The position numbers were made by a program, and so were the translations under genes. A DNA stretch of 64,000 bases from NCBI RefSeq assembly GCF_913060805.1, contig NZ_CAJXTC010000004.1:124001-188000 (forward strand), written 5' to 3'. The DNA comes from an uncultured Draconibacterium sp. (GTDB lineage Bacteria; Bacteroidota; Bacteroidia; Bacteroidales; Prolixibacteraceae). Of this stretch, positions 52,595 to 61,964 are shown one piece after another (positions within the stretch are counted from its first letter, which is position 1; every line of letters begins with the position of its first letter). The notes below the pieces were generated by a model, which made no database searches, was not told where the DNA came from, and saw only the letters and a list, made by a program, of their open reading frames with translations.

Positions 52595-52785
52595 ACGATT
52601 AAAATTGTTGGTTGTTTAAGGTATTGTATGCAACTCGCACCTCTTTGCTGAATTTGGTCGTATTGAATTTAGATGCTCGTTTCATATTATGGACATTGTT
52701 CGACACAAAAATAAGAGAATGTTATCTTGTGGGAAACGAAAAAGGTAGAATTTACTGTGTGAGTCTTTCAACTAAAAAAAATTGA

Positions 52786-52793
52786 TATCTTTG
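52786..52793 (+). promoter_or_regulatory. Promoter -7 element of the candidate small RNA
   Basis: TATCTTTG matches TAnnTTTG. The -33 is only a weak TCTTTC around 52764-52769. Predicted start near 52799. Confidence 0.5.
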
Positions 52794-52798
52794 TGGCA

Positions 52799-52929
52799 GA
52801 TATACGAAGTAAAAAAGTAAACGATATTTAAGACAAACAACAGGCTTGTCGTTCTGGCAAGTTTGTGGTTTATTAGGTTTAGTTGGTTTAGGTTAAAAAG
52901 GCTGTCAGAAGGGCAGCCTTTTCTTTTTT
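52799..52929 (+). ncRNA. Candidate small RNA of about 130 nt
   Basis: Begins after a -7 element and ends at AAAAGGCTG (52896-52904)/CAGCCTTTT (52914-52922), followed by T-rich sequence. Internal CTTG/CAAG and ACAAA/TTTGT pairings around 52832-52865 suggest a second hairpin. No reading frame of note. Not recognised as 6S, SRP, tmRNA or a riboswitch. Confidence 0.5.
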
Positions 52930-53044
52930 ATAAATTTTGAAAAGCACTAAACTTAAGCTGAGTAAATCAAATCTATTTTTGTTATCCAGGATTTCCGATT
53001 AATAAGTGAAAAATCCTATTGACCTGTGTTATTAGCGTTCAAAT

Positions 53045-53077
53045 AAAAAAGGCTGCCGGATTACTCCAACAGCCTTT
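53045..53077 (-). terminator. Terminator of the TetR gene
   Basis: AAAGGCTG (53048-53055) with CAGCCTTT (53070-53077); T run on the minus strand. Confidence 0.85.
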
Positions 53078-53103
53078 GTATGGTTGTTTTTTTTGATTGA
53101 GAA

Positions 53104-53706
53104 CTACCTTTTCATTATTCCGTAGCACATAATTTTCAGAATAATATCAACGCTTCGTTCCAGATTTACATCGCTGTAATTTCCTGCGGCAAGCGGCATT
53201 TCCAGTCCTTTAATTGCGGTGGTAATACCAATGGCAGCCAGGTTGAAATCGTAAATCTCAAATTCATTTTTCCGAACACCTTCAATCAGAATTCGTTTGA
53301 TCATCCTGATCTCGTCTTGTTCGTATTTAATTTTTACTTCGTCGATAAATCCAACGGCGGTAACGTCGTTTTCAATGGCATGATAGAAATTCGCCAAATT
53401 ACGGAAAGTAGCCATTTTGGTTAAAATGTAATCGCGCAACTTGTCCACCGGATCGGTGTTTCTGTTGATCACAATCTCAAGTTCGTACGCCAAAATGTCG
53501 ACTTCTTTCATAATAACAGCCTGAAAAAGGTCTTCTTTGCTTTTGAAATAGTAATAAAGCGAACTTTTTCCTTTGCGAACTGCATTAGCGATGTCGTCGA
53601 GTGTGGTTTTTTTGTAGCCGTATTTGCTGAAAATTTCACGTGCAATCTTTAGGATATTTTCCCTGTTTACATCCTTTTTATTCGCAGTTTCCGTTGAATT
53701 TTGCAT
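53104..53706 (-). CDS. TetR/AcrR family transcriptional regulator
   Basis: 200 aa. N-terminal HTH: NILKIAREIFSKYGYKKTTL, DDIANAVRKGKSSLYYYFKS with the recognition helix and K-S-S-L-Y-Y-Y-F. C-terminal ligand-binding helices (VDILAYELEIVINRNTDPVD) give no ligand hint. Presumed repressor of an unknown target; no adjacent transporter, so it may act elsewhere. TATATTTG -7 box at 53748-53741. Confidence 0.92.
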   Translation of the reverse strand: MQNSTETANKKDVNRENILKIAREIFSKYGYKKTTLDDIANAVRKGKSSLYYYFKSKEDLFQAVIMKEVDILAYELEIVINRNTDPVDKLRDYILTKMATFRNLANFYHAIENDVTAVGFIDEVKIKYEQDEIRMIKRILIEGVRKNEFEIYDFNLAAIGITTAIKGLEMPLAAGNYSDVNLERSVDIILKIMCYGIMKR

Positions 53707-53740
53707 GAATTGAAACGTTTTGTCTTTGTTAAAACTTGGC

Positions 53741-53748
53741 CAAATATA
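53741..53748 (-). promoter_or_regulatory. Promoter -7 element of the TetR gene
   Basis: Minus strand TATATTTG (TAnnTTTG), about 35 bases upstream of the start codon at 53706. Confidence 0.45.
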
Positions 53749-53866
53749 ACTATTTATTTTAGCCGTTATTATTTTTTAGAACATTTTACTCTGGCAGACG
53801 ACATTTACTTTTGCTGTTTGAATACCCTGTAACTGGTTGAAATCTATCCGGGTAATATTCGAATAG

Positions 53867-56029
53867 CTATTCCTTATCCTGCTCAGCCAGTTTAAAGTCG
53901 AGTTGCTTTCTTTCAAGATTGGTGCGCCAAACACGTACATTTATTTTTTCGCCCAACTGAAAACTTTTACGTGAATGACGACCCACCAGCATATAATTCT
54001 TTTCATCGAAAATATAAAAATCATCATCCATTTGCGCAATCGGAATCATGCCTTCAATTTTGTTCTCCAGTTCAACATATATTCCCCAGTCGGTAACACC
54101 CGAAATGGTTCCTGGGTAAACTTTGCCGATATGATCCTGCATAAACTCTACCTGTTTATATTTTATCGATGCCCGTTCGGCATTGGCTGCTTTCGCTTCC
54201 ATGTCGGACGAATGTTTACACAGCCCCTCATATTTTTGCTCGTTAACCGAACGTCCTCCGTCTAAATATTTTTCCAGCAGACGGTGCACCATCATATCAG
54301 GGTAGCGCCTGATTGGCGAGGTAAAGTGCGTATAATAATCGAACGAAAGTCCGTAGTGCCCAATGTTTCGGGTTGAATACGCCGCTTTTGCCATTGTTCG
54401 GATGGCCAGCGTTTCAACCACATTCTGCTCGTTTTTACCTTTTACTTCGGTTAATAATTTATTTAGCGAAGTTGAAATGGCGCGTGGCGTTGCAAGTTGA
54501 ATACCGTGCCCGAAACGTTTTATAAATGTGTTGAATGCTGAAAGTTTATCGGGATCAGGTTTGTCGTGAATACGGTAAACAAAGGTTTTCGGCGTTTTCT
54601 TTTCCGGAACTTTGCCAATAAACTCGGCCACTTTTTTGTTGGCCAGCAACATAAATTCCTCAATCAGGTGGTTCGATTCTTTCGATTCTTTAAACGACAC
54701 TGAAATTGGTTTTCCTTTCTCATCAATATCAAATTTCATTTCAACGCGCTCAAAAGCAATCGATCCGCTACCAAAACGTTCGTCGCGCAATTTTATCGCC
54801 AGTTCGTTCAGTTTTAGCACTTGCTCAGAAAAATCACCTTGGCCGGTTTCGATAATTTCCTGTGCTTCTTCGTAGGTAAATCGCCGGTCGGAGTGGATGG
54901 CAGTTTTCCCAAACCACTGTTTTTTCACTTTTGCATCTTCGGTAATTTCAAAAACAGCCGAGAAACACAATTTATCCTCTTTCGGCCGCAACGAACAAAC
55001 ACCGTTCGACAGCCGCTCGGGAAGCATCGGAACTACCCGGTCGACCAGGTAAACAGATGTTGCACGATCTTGTGCCTCGTTTTCAATAATAGTATTTGGG
55101 CGCACATAATGGGTAACATCGGCAATGTGTACACCAACTTCCCAGTTTCCGTTGTCCAGTTTTTTCAGCGACAGTGCATCGTCAAAATCTTTTGCATCAG
55201 CCGGGTCGATGGTAAATGTGGTGGTTTTGCGCATATCGCGCCGCTTTTTAATCTCCTCGTTCGGAATTTCAAGCGGAATTTTTTCAGCGGCTTTATCCAC
55301 GTTTTGAGGAAATTTGTGTGGCAATTCAAACTCGGCCAAAATAGCGTGCATTTCAGCATCGTTATCGCCGGTGTCGCCCAAAACTTCAATAATTTCCCCA
55401 AACGGACTGCGTGCTTTTGCCGGCCAGTCTTTAATTTCGGCAATGGCTTTTTGCCCGTCTTTTGCGCCGTTAAGTTTTTCTTTCGGAATAAAAATATCGA
55501 AACCAACTTTCCCTGACGGAACCAAAAACGCAAAGTTCTTGGTGGTTTGTACAGTTCCCACAAATATTGTTTTTGCCCGTTCCAGAATCTCGGTTACTTC
55601 GCCTTCCAAATCGTGCTTTTTACGCCGTGCATACACATGGATTCGCACTTTGTCGCCTTCCATGGCATGATTCAGGTTGCGCGATGAAATTACAGCCGGT
55701 TGTTCCAGCTCGTCGCTGACAACATAGGCAAAACCTTGTGGCTGCATTTCTATAATACCCGTAACTTTTCCGGTGCGTGCTTTCAGTTTGAATTTACCCC
55801 GCGAAATCTGATCGAGGTAACCGTCGTCGGCTAGTTCCTGCAATGCAACGTTAATCAATTTGCGTGTTTCAGGGTCTTTTATGCTCAGCGAACCTGAGAT
55901 CTGGCGGTAGTTAACGGTCTTTCCGGGGTTTTCGTATAGTGTTGAAAGTATGGCGTTTTTTAGCTTTTTCTTGTTGTATGTGCCGCCGCGTTTCTTTTTG
56001 CGCAGCTTATTCTTTTTCTTTCTTCCCAT
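53867..56029 (-). CDS. rnr: Ribonuclease R
   Basis: 720 aa. N-terminal winged-helix-like domain (NYRQISGSLSIKDPETRKLI), cold-shock-like OB domains, RNB catalytic core with Asp cluster IDPADAKDFDDALSL, then TSPIRRYPDMMVHRLL, and a C-terminal S1 domain (HIGKVYPGTISGVTDWGIYV). 3'-to-5' exonuclease for structured RNA and quality control. The basic N-terminus (RKKKNKLRKKKRG) is an added RNA-binding tail. Divergent from a Big_5 lipoprotein. Confidence 0.96.
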   Translation of the reverse strand: MGRKKKNKLRKKKRGGTYNKKKLKNAILSTLYENPGKTVNYRQISGSLSIKDPETRKLINVALQELADDGYLDQISRGKFKLKARTGKVTGIIEMQPQGFAYVVSDELEQPAVISSRNLNHAMEGDKVRIHVYARRKKHDLEGEVTEILERAKTIFVGTVQTTKNFAFLVPSGKVGFDIFIPKEKLNGAKDGQKAIAEIKDWPAKARSPFGEIIEVLGDTGDNDAEMHAILAEFELPHKFPQNVDKAAEKIPLEIPNEEIKKRRDMRKTTTFTIDPADAKDFDDALSLKKLDNGNWEVGVHIADVTHYVRPNTIIENEAQDRATSVYLVDRVVPMLPERLSNGVCSLRPKEDKLCFSAVFEITEDAKVKKQWFGKTAIHSDRRFTYEEAQEIIETGQGDFSEQVLKLNELAIKLRDERFGSGSIAFERVEMKFDIDEKGKPISVSFKESKESNHLIEEFMLLANKKVAEFIGKVPEKKTPKTFVYRIHDKPDPDKLSAFNTFIKRFGHGIQLATPRAISTSLNKLLTEVKGKNEQNVVETLAIRTMAKAAYSTRNIGHYGLSFDYYTHFTSPIRRYPDMMVHRLLEKYLDGGRSVNEQKYEGLCKHSSDMEAKAANAERASIKYKQVEFMQDHIGKVYPGTISGVTDWGIYVELENKIEGMIPIAQMDDDFYIFDEKNYMLVGRHSRKSFQLGEKINVRVWRTNLERKQLDFKLAEQDKE

Positions 56030-56175
56030 TTTGTTTTAATTATCACTAGCAAGTTAAAATAATTATTATTCATGTTTCAATAATAAATGCGGAAGTTGCG
56101 AACAAATTCACAACGTTGGTAGGTTTATTTCGGAATATTTAACAACTCGGCACCTCCTATATTTACAGGAATTTG

Positions 56176-56183
56176 TATGTTTG
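56176..56183 (+). promoter_or_regulatory. Promoter -7 element of the Big_5 lipoprotein gene
   Basis: TATGTTTG (TAnnTTTG), about 64 bases before the ATG at 56247; the -33 is unclear. Confidence 0.4.
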
Positions 56184-56246
56184 TAAACCATTTTAAGGGT
56201 TCGGTATTTTGCCTGTGAACACCTTGAAAACAGACATTTTAAGCCT

Positions 56247-58196
56247 ATGAAGTTAAAGGGGAAACTGCCGTTTTTTATTGTTGCAATGCTGGCCTGGGTG
56301 GTCATTATTTCGTCGTGTGCCAATATTGGTATGCCGGCCGGAGGCCCGCGCGACTCGGTGCCACCGATTTTGCTGGAAACCAGCCCGGAGTACCGCGCAT
56401 TGAACTTTGATAAAAAGGATGTCAGGTTTACATTCAACGAATATTTACAAACGGATAAAATCTCGGAGCAGCTGGTAATTTCGCCGCCTCTGGAGAAACG
56501 CCCGTCGATAAAAACCAAATCGAAAACCCTGATCATCGAATTCAACGAGGATTTAAAAGACAGCGTAACTTATTCGCTCGATTTTAAAAATTCGATTGTA
56601 GATAACAACGAACAAAATCCGCTTAAAAACCTACGTTTTTCGTTTAGCACCGGGCCCGAATACGACTCGTTACGAGTGGCCGGACGTGTAATAAATGCCT
56701 TTAACTTAGAACCAAACGAAGATGGTTCGTTGCTGGTTTTGCATTCAAATCTTCACGATTCAGCAGTGTTCAGGGTACGCCCCGATTACATTGCAAAAAC
56801 CGATGAAGAAGGTTTGTTTATGATTGATAATATTGCTTCAGGAACTTACAATCTGTTCGCCATAAACGACATGAACAACGACCTGATGTACAACGAAGGA
56901 GCAGAAGAAATTGCGTTTCTGGATACATTGGTAATTCCTGAAGCACATTTTCATGCCGAAGCCGACACAGTGGTTAGTGGCGTAGATTCGATGCTGGTTT
57001 TGGGGCATACACATTTTTCTCCCGAGCCATTTTACATGCGTTATGTAATGGAGGATATTTTTGAGCAGTATGTTGAATCGACCGAACGCGAGAGCCGGAA
57101 TAAGTGTTTGTTCCTGTTCAATGAATCGATTGCCGATACTTTTTCGGTGAACCTGATTGACCACGAAGCCAGCGACTGGCAAATGTTCGAATATGGCACT
57201 AAAAAAGACTCGGTGCTGATGTGGATTACCGACACAATGGTTTCGAGATACGACTCGCTTTATATGGAATTGTGCTACACACAACTGGACTCAGCCGGGA
57301 TGCCTTACGTGCAAAACGACACGGTTTTGATGCATTGGGAAGACCCTGAAGTGGAAGCGGAAAAGAAAAGCCGTAGACGTGACAAGGAGGAGGAAGAAGA
57401 GGAGCCGAAACCGGAACCAATTCCGCAGTTTACGTGGCAAACCGATATTCCGTCGACCATGGAGCTGAACGGAATGATCCGATTTGTATCGCCTGAGCCG
57501 GTTGAAAGTTTCAACACTTCGATGGTGAAAATGTATTATGCGGCTGATACCTTGAAAAATGCTTTGCCGATAAATGTAAAAGAAGACACTACAAAATACC
57601 GGAGTTACTCGATTGGTTACAATTGGGAGCCGGAAACCGAATACAGCCTCGAGATCGACTCGGCAGCCTGTGTAAATATTTTCGGAATTACCAGCAAGGC
57701 TTATACCAAGCGTTTTAAAACACGCGAAGAAGATTATTATGGCAGCCTTGAATTTAATTTCACGAATGTTACCATGCCGATGATCGTTCAAATCCTGAAA
57801 AATGGCGACAACGAAGAGGTGTTGCGCCAAAAAACCTTTGCTGAAAACGGCACGGTGTTGTTTAATTATCTGGCACCCGAAAAGTACAAGGTAAAAGTTA
57901 TTTACGATGCCAATGGAAACGGCAAATGGGATGCCGGAAGTTTCCAGGACAAAGTGCAACCCGAGCGTGTGGCCTATGTGCAGGAAGTGATAAAACTGCG
58001 CTCGAACTGGAGCGAAAGTCACAGTTGGGATTTAACGCCCGATCCGCTTTTCAGTAAAAATATCCGCGACAAGGAAGAAGAAGAACGGAAGCGCGAAGAA
58101 GCATTGGAGAAACAACGAAAAGAAGAGGAAGAGCAACGAAATAACAGTATGTTCCGACCGGGAAACAGCGGATCTGGTGGTTTTCAGCAGAGATAA
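56247..58196 (+). CDS. Ig-like (Big_5) domain lipoprotein
   Basis: 649 aa. Lipobox SSCAN after a hydrophobic leader, then a Big_5 (SbsA Ig-like) domain: PAGGPRDSVPPILLETSPEY, KDVRFTFNEYLQTDKISEQL, KTKSKTLIIEFNEDLKDSVT. Later stretches look like further beta domains (carboxypeptidase-regulatory-like TDEEGLFMIDNIASGTYNLF), and the C-terminus is a Glu/Lys/Arg-rich helix (EEERKREEALEKQRKEEEEQ). Common surface-lipoprotein family of Bacteroidota; function unassigned. Confidence 0.85.
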   Translation: MKLKGKLPFFIVAMLAWVVIISSCANIGMPAGGPRDSVPPILLETSPEYRALNFDKKDVRFTFNEYLQTDKISEQLVISPPLEKRPSIKTKSKTLIIEFNEDLKDSVTYSLDFKNSIVDNNEQNPLKNLRFSFSTGPEYDSLRVAGRVINAFNLEPNEDGSLLVLHSNLHDSAVFRVRPDYIAKTDEEGLFMIDNIASGTYNLFAINDMNNDLMYNEGAEEIAFLDTLVIPEAHFHAEADTVVSGVDSMLVLGHTHFSPEPFYMRYVMEDIFEQYVESTERESRNKCLFLFNESIADTFSVNLIDHEASDWQMFEYGTKKDSVLMWITDTMVSRYDSLYMELCYTQLDSAGMPYVQNDTVLMHWEDPEVEAEKKSRRRDKEEEEEEPKPEPIPQFTWQTDIPSTMELNGMIRFVSPEPVESFNTSMVKMYYAADTLKNALPINVKEDTTKYRSYSIGYNWEPETEYSLEIDSAACVNIFGITSKAYTKRFKTREEDYYGSLEFNFTNVTMPMIVQILKNGDNEEVLRQKTFAENGTVLFNYLAPEKYKVKVIYDANGNGKWDAGSFQDKVQPERVAYVQEVIKLRSNWSESHSWDLTPDPLFSKNIRDKEEEERKREEALEKQRKEEEEQRNNSMFRPGNSGSGGFQQR

Positions 58197-58256
58197 ACCG
58201 GGCAGCTACATTTTCGGTTAAATTTTCTACCTTTAATAAACTTTATTAATAAAATT

Positions 58257-58553
58257 ATGGCAAGTGTAAGAGACCTTAAAAAAGACATTGATTTGATTAT
58301 GTCGATGGCTTTAAGCGATTGTTTTTACGTGATGGAATATAACAACGAAGTAGACGAAAAGGCGGTGTACGAAATTGCCGGCGATATTGTAAAAAGTCAT
58401 CGCGAATTGCGTTTGCGTGCCATTCATCCTGATGGAAAAGATAATTCGAAGTTGGTAAAACAGTATTACAAAAAGGTCGTTCAGGATATGTTGGCTGCTG
58501 CCGATGCCGCGTTGGAAAGACTGTCGGCCGAGGTGAAAAAAGTAGCCAAATAG
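58257..58553 (+). CDS. Conserved small helical protein, function unknown
   Basis: 98 aa, predicted all-helical: VRDLKKDIDLIMSMALSDCF, DEKAVYEIAGDIVKSHRELR and YKKVVQDMLAAADAALERLS. Clean start 59 bases after the lipoprotein stop. Conserved small Bacteroidota protein as far as I recall; no function. Stop codon abuts the stop of the convergent gene at 58554. Confidence 0.7.
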   Translation: MASVRDLKKDIDLIMSMALSDCFYVMEYNNEVDEKAVYEIAGDIVKSHRELRLRAIHPDGKDNSKLVKQYYKKVVQDMLAAADAALERLSAEVKKVAK

Positions 58554-58937
58554 TTACATCAACGTGAAAATTTTGTGAGCAACCACTTTGCCATTATACC
58601 AGGTGGTTAGCTCCCATTTTCCCAACTTGTCTTCCAACGGTTCCCAAATACAATCGCCAAGGTAAAACTCGTAATCATTGGTGCGAATAAACTGTTCGCC
58701 GGTAAACGGAGGACGCAAATTCCCTTCATCGTCGGTAAATGGCGGATGATCGATCTGAAAATCAACTTTCTCGCCCTTGCCGTTTTTAATGTGCAGCACG
58801 TAGCCAAACTCAGTTCCAATTTCAGCTTTTATTTCTGTGGTGAAATCCAATATTTTGGGAATATCTTTACTTTCCCGATCCCATTTAGAGTACTCGCCGT
58901 AACTGTATAACTTAAATGTTGGTCTGCGTTTTGCCAT
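58554..58937 (-). CDS. DUF3859-like conserved small protein
   Basis: 127 aa, soluble, beta-rich: KLYSYGEYSKWDRESKDIPK, FGYVLHIKNGKGEKVDFQID, LGKWELTTWYNGKVVAHKIF. The pattern recalls DUF3859. Function unknown. A TATTTTTG -7 element lies at 58959-58952 on the minus strand, 15 bases from the ATG. Convergent and adjacent to the helical small protein. Confidence 0.6.
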   Translation of the reverse strand: MAKRRPTFKLYSYGEYSKWDRESKDIPKILDFTTEIKAEIGTEFGYVLHIKNGKGEKVDFQIDHPPFTDDEGNLRPPFTGEQFIRTNDYEFYLGDCIWEPLEDKLGKWELTTWYNGKVVAHKIFTLM

Positions 58938-59018
58938 TGTTAAATAAAATGCAAAAATAGCATTTGTTCTGTTTTTTATTTAGAAAGGTTCTTAATTTAG
59001 CTCCCTCTAATCGATTGA

Positions 59019-59366
59019 GTGAATTTAATAAGAAAACATACAAATTTACTGTTTGTATTGATTCTTCCGGTGTATTTGTACATCGTTCAAACTTCAATAC
59101 AAAATAAACATACCCACGTTTATGCAAACGGTATTGTTGTAACTCACTCGCACCCAACATCCGATTCGGATGGTAACGATCACAAACACTCGCAACGGGA
59201 AATCAATCTTTATTCCTCGCTGCATTCCGATCTTTATGATACTCCGGGACTTACCGCTTTCAATTTTGAAGTGCCTGTTGTTCATGTCGATTATATTGTT
59301 TACAATGAGCAGGAAGTAACGATTCCTGTTTCCCGTCATACCATTCCCCGGGCGCCTCCTGCCTAG
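59019..59366 (+). CDS. Histidine-rich single-pass membrane protein
   Basis: 115 aa. One N-terminal hydrophobic helix (NLLFVLILPVYLYIVQTSI), then HTHVYANGIVVTHSHPTSDS, HKHSQREI and other His-rich runs, suggesting metal binding outside the cytoplasm; the C-terminus ends in PRAPPA. It lies 164 bases before a TonB receptor with a CxxC plug, so a role in supplying or sensing a metal (zinc or copper) is inferred. Not a family I can name. Confidence 0.65.
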   Translation: MNLIRKHTNLLFVLILPVYLYIVQTSIQNKHTHVYANGIVVTHSHPTSDSDGNDHKHSQREINLYSSLHSDLYDTPGLTAFNFEVPVVHVDYIVYNEQEVTIPVSRHTIPRAPPA

Positions 59367-59386
59367 TTTTCAAAATACTTATTAGC

Positions 59387-59402
59387 GTTGCAAAATTGCA
59401 AC
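59387..59402. promoter_or_regulatory. Dyad near the TonB receptor start, possible metalloregulator site
   Basis: GTTGCAAAATTGCAAC: arms GTTGCAA and TTGCAAC around AA. A Fur/Zur-type dyad is possible; this is an inference and no consensus is available here. Confidence 0.35.
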
Positions 59403-59530
59403 AACTGGCCGTCTGCGTTCAAATGGCTTGTCTTCCGTTTTAACCAAAGTTTGGGATGGCTGAGGCGATGGTTTATCGCTTTTCGAAAAAGACAGATTTA
59501 GTAGTTTGAAAACAACATATTACACATATT

Positions 59531-61900
59531 ATGAAACCCATATATGCAATTTTATTGCTGTTCTTTTCTTGCCAGATTGCCTGGGCAGAAGGGACTGAAG
59601 ACGACAAAAAAGATAAGACCGATGCCATGCTTTTTGGCGATGTAAAATCGGGCGAAGAACATATTCCGTTTGCAACGGTAACCCTTAAGGGTACTACCAT
59701 CGGGACGGCAGCCGATGCTACCGGGCATTTTAAAATGAGCCACTTACCACTTGGAAAACAAGTGATTGTAATTTCGGCAATTGGTTACCAAACTTTTGAG
59801 AAAGAAGTGAAAATGGAAGCCAAAAAGAGTATTACCATTCTGGCCGAGTTGGAGCCGGATAATATCGGTATTGAACAGGTAGTTGTGTCGGCCGACCGGA
59901 ATGCCAAAAGCCGTAAAGAAACGCCAACCATTGTAAACAGTATAAACCCAAAATTATTCGATCGTGTGCAGAGCGTAACCTTAAGCGAAGGACTGAATTT
60001 CTCGCCTGGTTTGCGCATGGAGAACAACTGCCAGAACTGTGGTTTTTCGCAGGTGCGAATGAACGGTTTGGAAGGACCATATTCGCAAATTCTTATTAAC
60101 TCGCGTCCGGTTTTTAGCGGGCTGGCCGGTGTTTATGGCCTCGAGTTGATTCCCGCAAATATGATCGAGCGGGTGGAGGTAATTCGTGGTGGCGGTTCGT
60201 CGATGTACGGAAGTAACGCCATTGCCGGAACCATCAACCTGATTACAAAGGACCCGGTAACGAACAGTTTCGAAACTTCAGTAAACCATAGTTTTGTGGG
60301 AGCCGGAAGCGACTACGATGCAGCCAGCGATTACAACATCAACATTAATGGCTCGTTTGTAACCGACGATTATAAAACGGGAATGAGCATCTTCGGATTT
60401 CACCGAAAACGCGATCCTTTTGATGCCAATAGCGATGGATTTTCGGAGTTGGCAAGTATCAACAATACAACAATCGGAGCACGTTTTTACCAGCGTGTGG
60501 CGAACCGTGGTAAAATTACCGTCGATTATTTTAATATAAACGAAGACCGTCGCGGAGGAAATAAATTCGAGCTTCCGCTGCATGAGTCGGATATCTCGGA
60601 AAGTGTGCAACACCAGATTAATTCGGGCGCTCTGAATTTCGATCTGTTGCTTCGCGATAATGATAAGTTTTCGGCATTTGTATCGATGCAGGGTGTTGAC
60701 CGCGGTTCGTATTATGGCGCTGAGCAAGATCCATCGGCATACGGACATACTGAGGACTTGACTTATGCTGCGGGTTTGCAATACATTCGGAATATTGATT
60801 ACCTGTTGTTTTCTCCGGCAACAATTACTTCAGGAATTGAAACCAGCGGGAGTTCATTGGAAGATGAAAAACTTGGTTATTACGATCCTGTAGATGATGT
60901 GCACTACGAAAATACACAAATTGCCGATCAGGGAATGACCAATTACGGCGCTTTTTTGCAGTCGGAGTGGAAAACGGATAAAGTGGTTTTTAGTGCCGGT
61001 TTGCGCTTCGATCATTACAACATTGAGGAGAAGATAGAAAACAGCGATGATGTGAACGGAAAAGTATTGAGTCCACGTGTGAGTTTGTTGTATAATATTG
61101 CCGATCACCTGCAGTTCAGAAGTAGTTTTGGCCGCGGTTTCCGTGCACCGCAGATTTTTGACGAAGACCTTCACATTGAAACGTCAGGATCGCGAAAAGT
61201 GCTTCATGAGAATGATCCGAACCTGAAACAGGAATCATCAAATAGTTTTACGGCATCGCTTGATTATTCAAACGAATTTGGCGACTGGCAATATCAGTTG
61301 TTGGTGGAAGGATTTTACACCCAATTGGTTGATCCGTTTGCCAACGAATACGGTACGCCCGACGAAAATGGAACCGTAGTTTACACCCGTGTAAATGCCG
61401 AAGACGGAGCGCGCGTGCAGGGAATCAATATTGAATTGAATGCGTCGCCATCGCAAAAATTCCAGTTGCAGTCCGGCTTTACCGTTCAGAAAAGTGAATT
61501 TGAGGCAGAACAGGAATTTGGCGAAAAGCGCTTTTTCAGAACGCCAAATACTTACGGTTACCTGAGTGCGAATATCAGCCCAACTCCCGTTTTCGATATT
61601 GCGCTTACCGGCAATTACACCGGCAAAATGCTGGTGCCTTATTTTGGCCCCGGAATCGCAAATCCTGAAGTTGGCGAATTGCGCGAAAGCGATTCGTTTT
61701 TCGATACAGGAGTAAAACTATGCTACCATTTTCGTTTGTCAGACTACATGAAAGTAGAGCTGAACGGTGGTGTGAAAAATATCTTTAACAGCTATCAGGA
61801 AGATTTTGATACAGGCATCGATCGCGATCCATCGTATGTGTATGGACCGCTATCTCCAAGAACTATTTATTTTGGGATAAAGATCGGAAGTCTGTATTAG
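59531..61900 (+). CDS. TonB-dependent receptor with a CxxC plug motif
   Basis: 789 aa. Signal peptide (AILLLFFSCQIAWAEG), a carboxypeptidase-regulatory-like domain (about 38-115, AMLFGDVKSGEEHIPFATVT), plug (about 120-235), then the barrel. The plug has CQNC at residues 167-170, next to GFSQVRMNGLEGPYSQILIN; the barrel's terminal strand is TIYFGIKIGSLY. Similar overall to CirA/BtuB-like receptors. The CxxC hints at a soft-metal or metallophore substrate. Terminator at 61922-61957. Confidence 0.9.
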   Translation: MKPIYAILLLFFSCQIAWAEGTEDDKKDKTDAMLFGDVKSGEEHIPFATVTLKGTTIGTAADATGHFKMSHLPLGKQVIVISAIGYQTFEKEVKMEAKKSITILAELEPDNIGIEQVVVSADRNAKSRKETPTIVNSINPKLFDRVQSVTLSEGLNFSPGLRMENNCQNCGFSQVRMNGLEGPYSQILINSRPVFSGLAGVYGLELIPANMIERVEVIRGGGSSMYGSNAIAGTINLITKDPVTNSFETSVNHSFVGAGSDYDAASDYNININGSFVTDDYKTGMSIFGFHRKRDPFDANSDGFSELASINNTTIGARFYQRVANRGKITVDYFNINEDRRGGNKFELPLHESDISESVQHQINSGALNFDLLLRDNDKFSAFVSMQGVDRGSYYGAEQDPSAYGHTEDLTYAAGLQYIRNIDYLLFSPATITSGIETSGSSLEDEKLGYYDPVDDVHYENTQIADQGMTNYGAFLQSEWKTDKVVFSAGLRFDHYNIEEKIENSDDVNGKVLSPRVSLLYNIADHLQFRSSFGRGFRAPQIFDEDLHIETSGSRKVLHENDPNLKQESSNSFTASLDYSNEFGDWQYQLLVEGFYTQLVDPFANEYGTPDENGTVVYTRVNAEDGARVQGINIELNASPSQKFQLQSGFTVQKSEFEAEQEFGEKRFFRTPNTYGYLSANISPTPVFDIALTGNYTGKMLVPYFGPGIANPEVGELRESDSFFDTGVKLCYHFRLSDYMKVELNGGVKNIFNSYQEDFDTGIDRDPSYVYGPLSPRTIYFGIKIGSLY

Positions 61901-61921
61901 GCTTTTAAATATATGTGCTTT

Positions 61922-61957
61922 AAGGCTGCCCGGCAATTGTGTTGGGCAGCTTTTTTT
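61922..61957 (+). terminator. Terminator between the convergent TonB receptors
   Basis: GCTGCCC (61925-61931) with GGGCAGC (61944-61950), extended by AA/TT pairs, then T run. Confidence 0.85.
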
Positions 61958-61964
61958 ATCTCTT

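Larger units (their letters stand above)
52595..53103. other. Intergenic region with a candidate small-RNA gene
   Basis: 509 bases. Contains a -7 element (52786), a candidate RNA, two terminators (52896-52929 plus strand; 53045-53077 minus strand) and no supported reading frame. Confidence 0.6.

Noticed and set aside
54821-55516. 231-codon plus-strand frame
   Set aside because: Fully antisense to RNase R core domains; composition is the reversed image of that gene.
57291-58022. 243-codon minus-strand frame
   Set aside because: Antisense to the Big_5 lipoprotein, no motifs.
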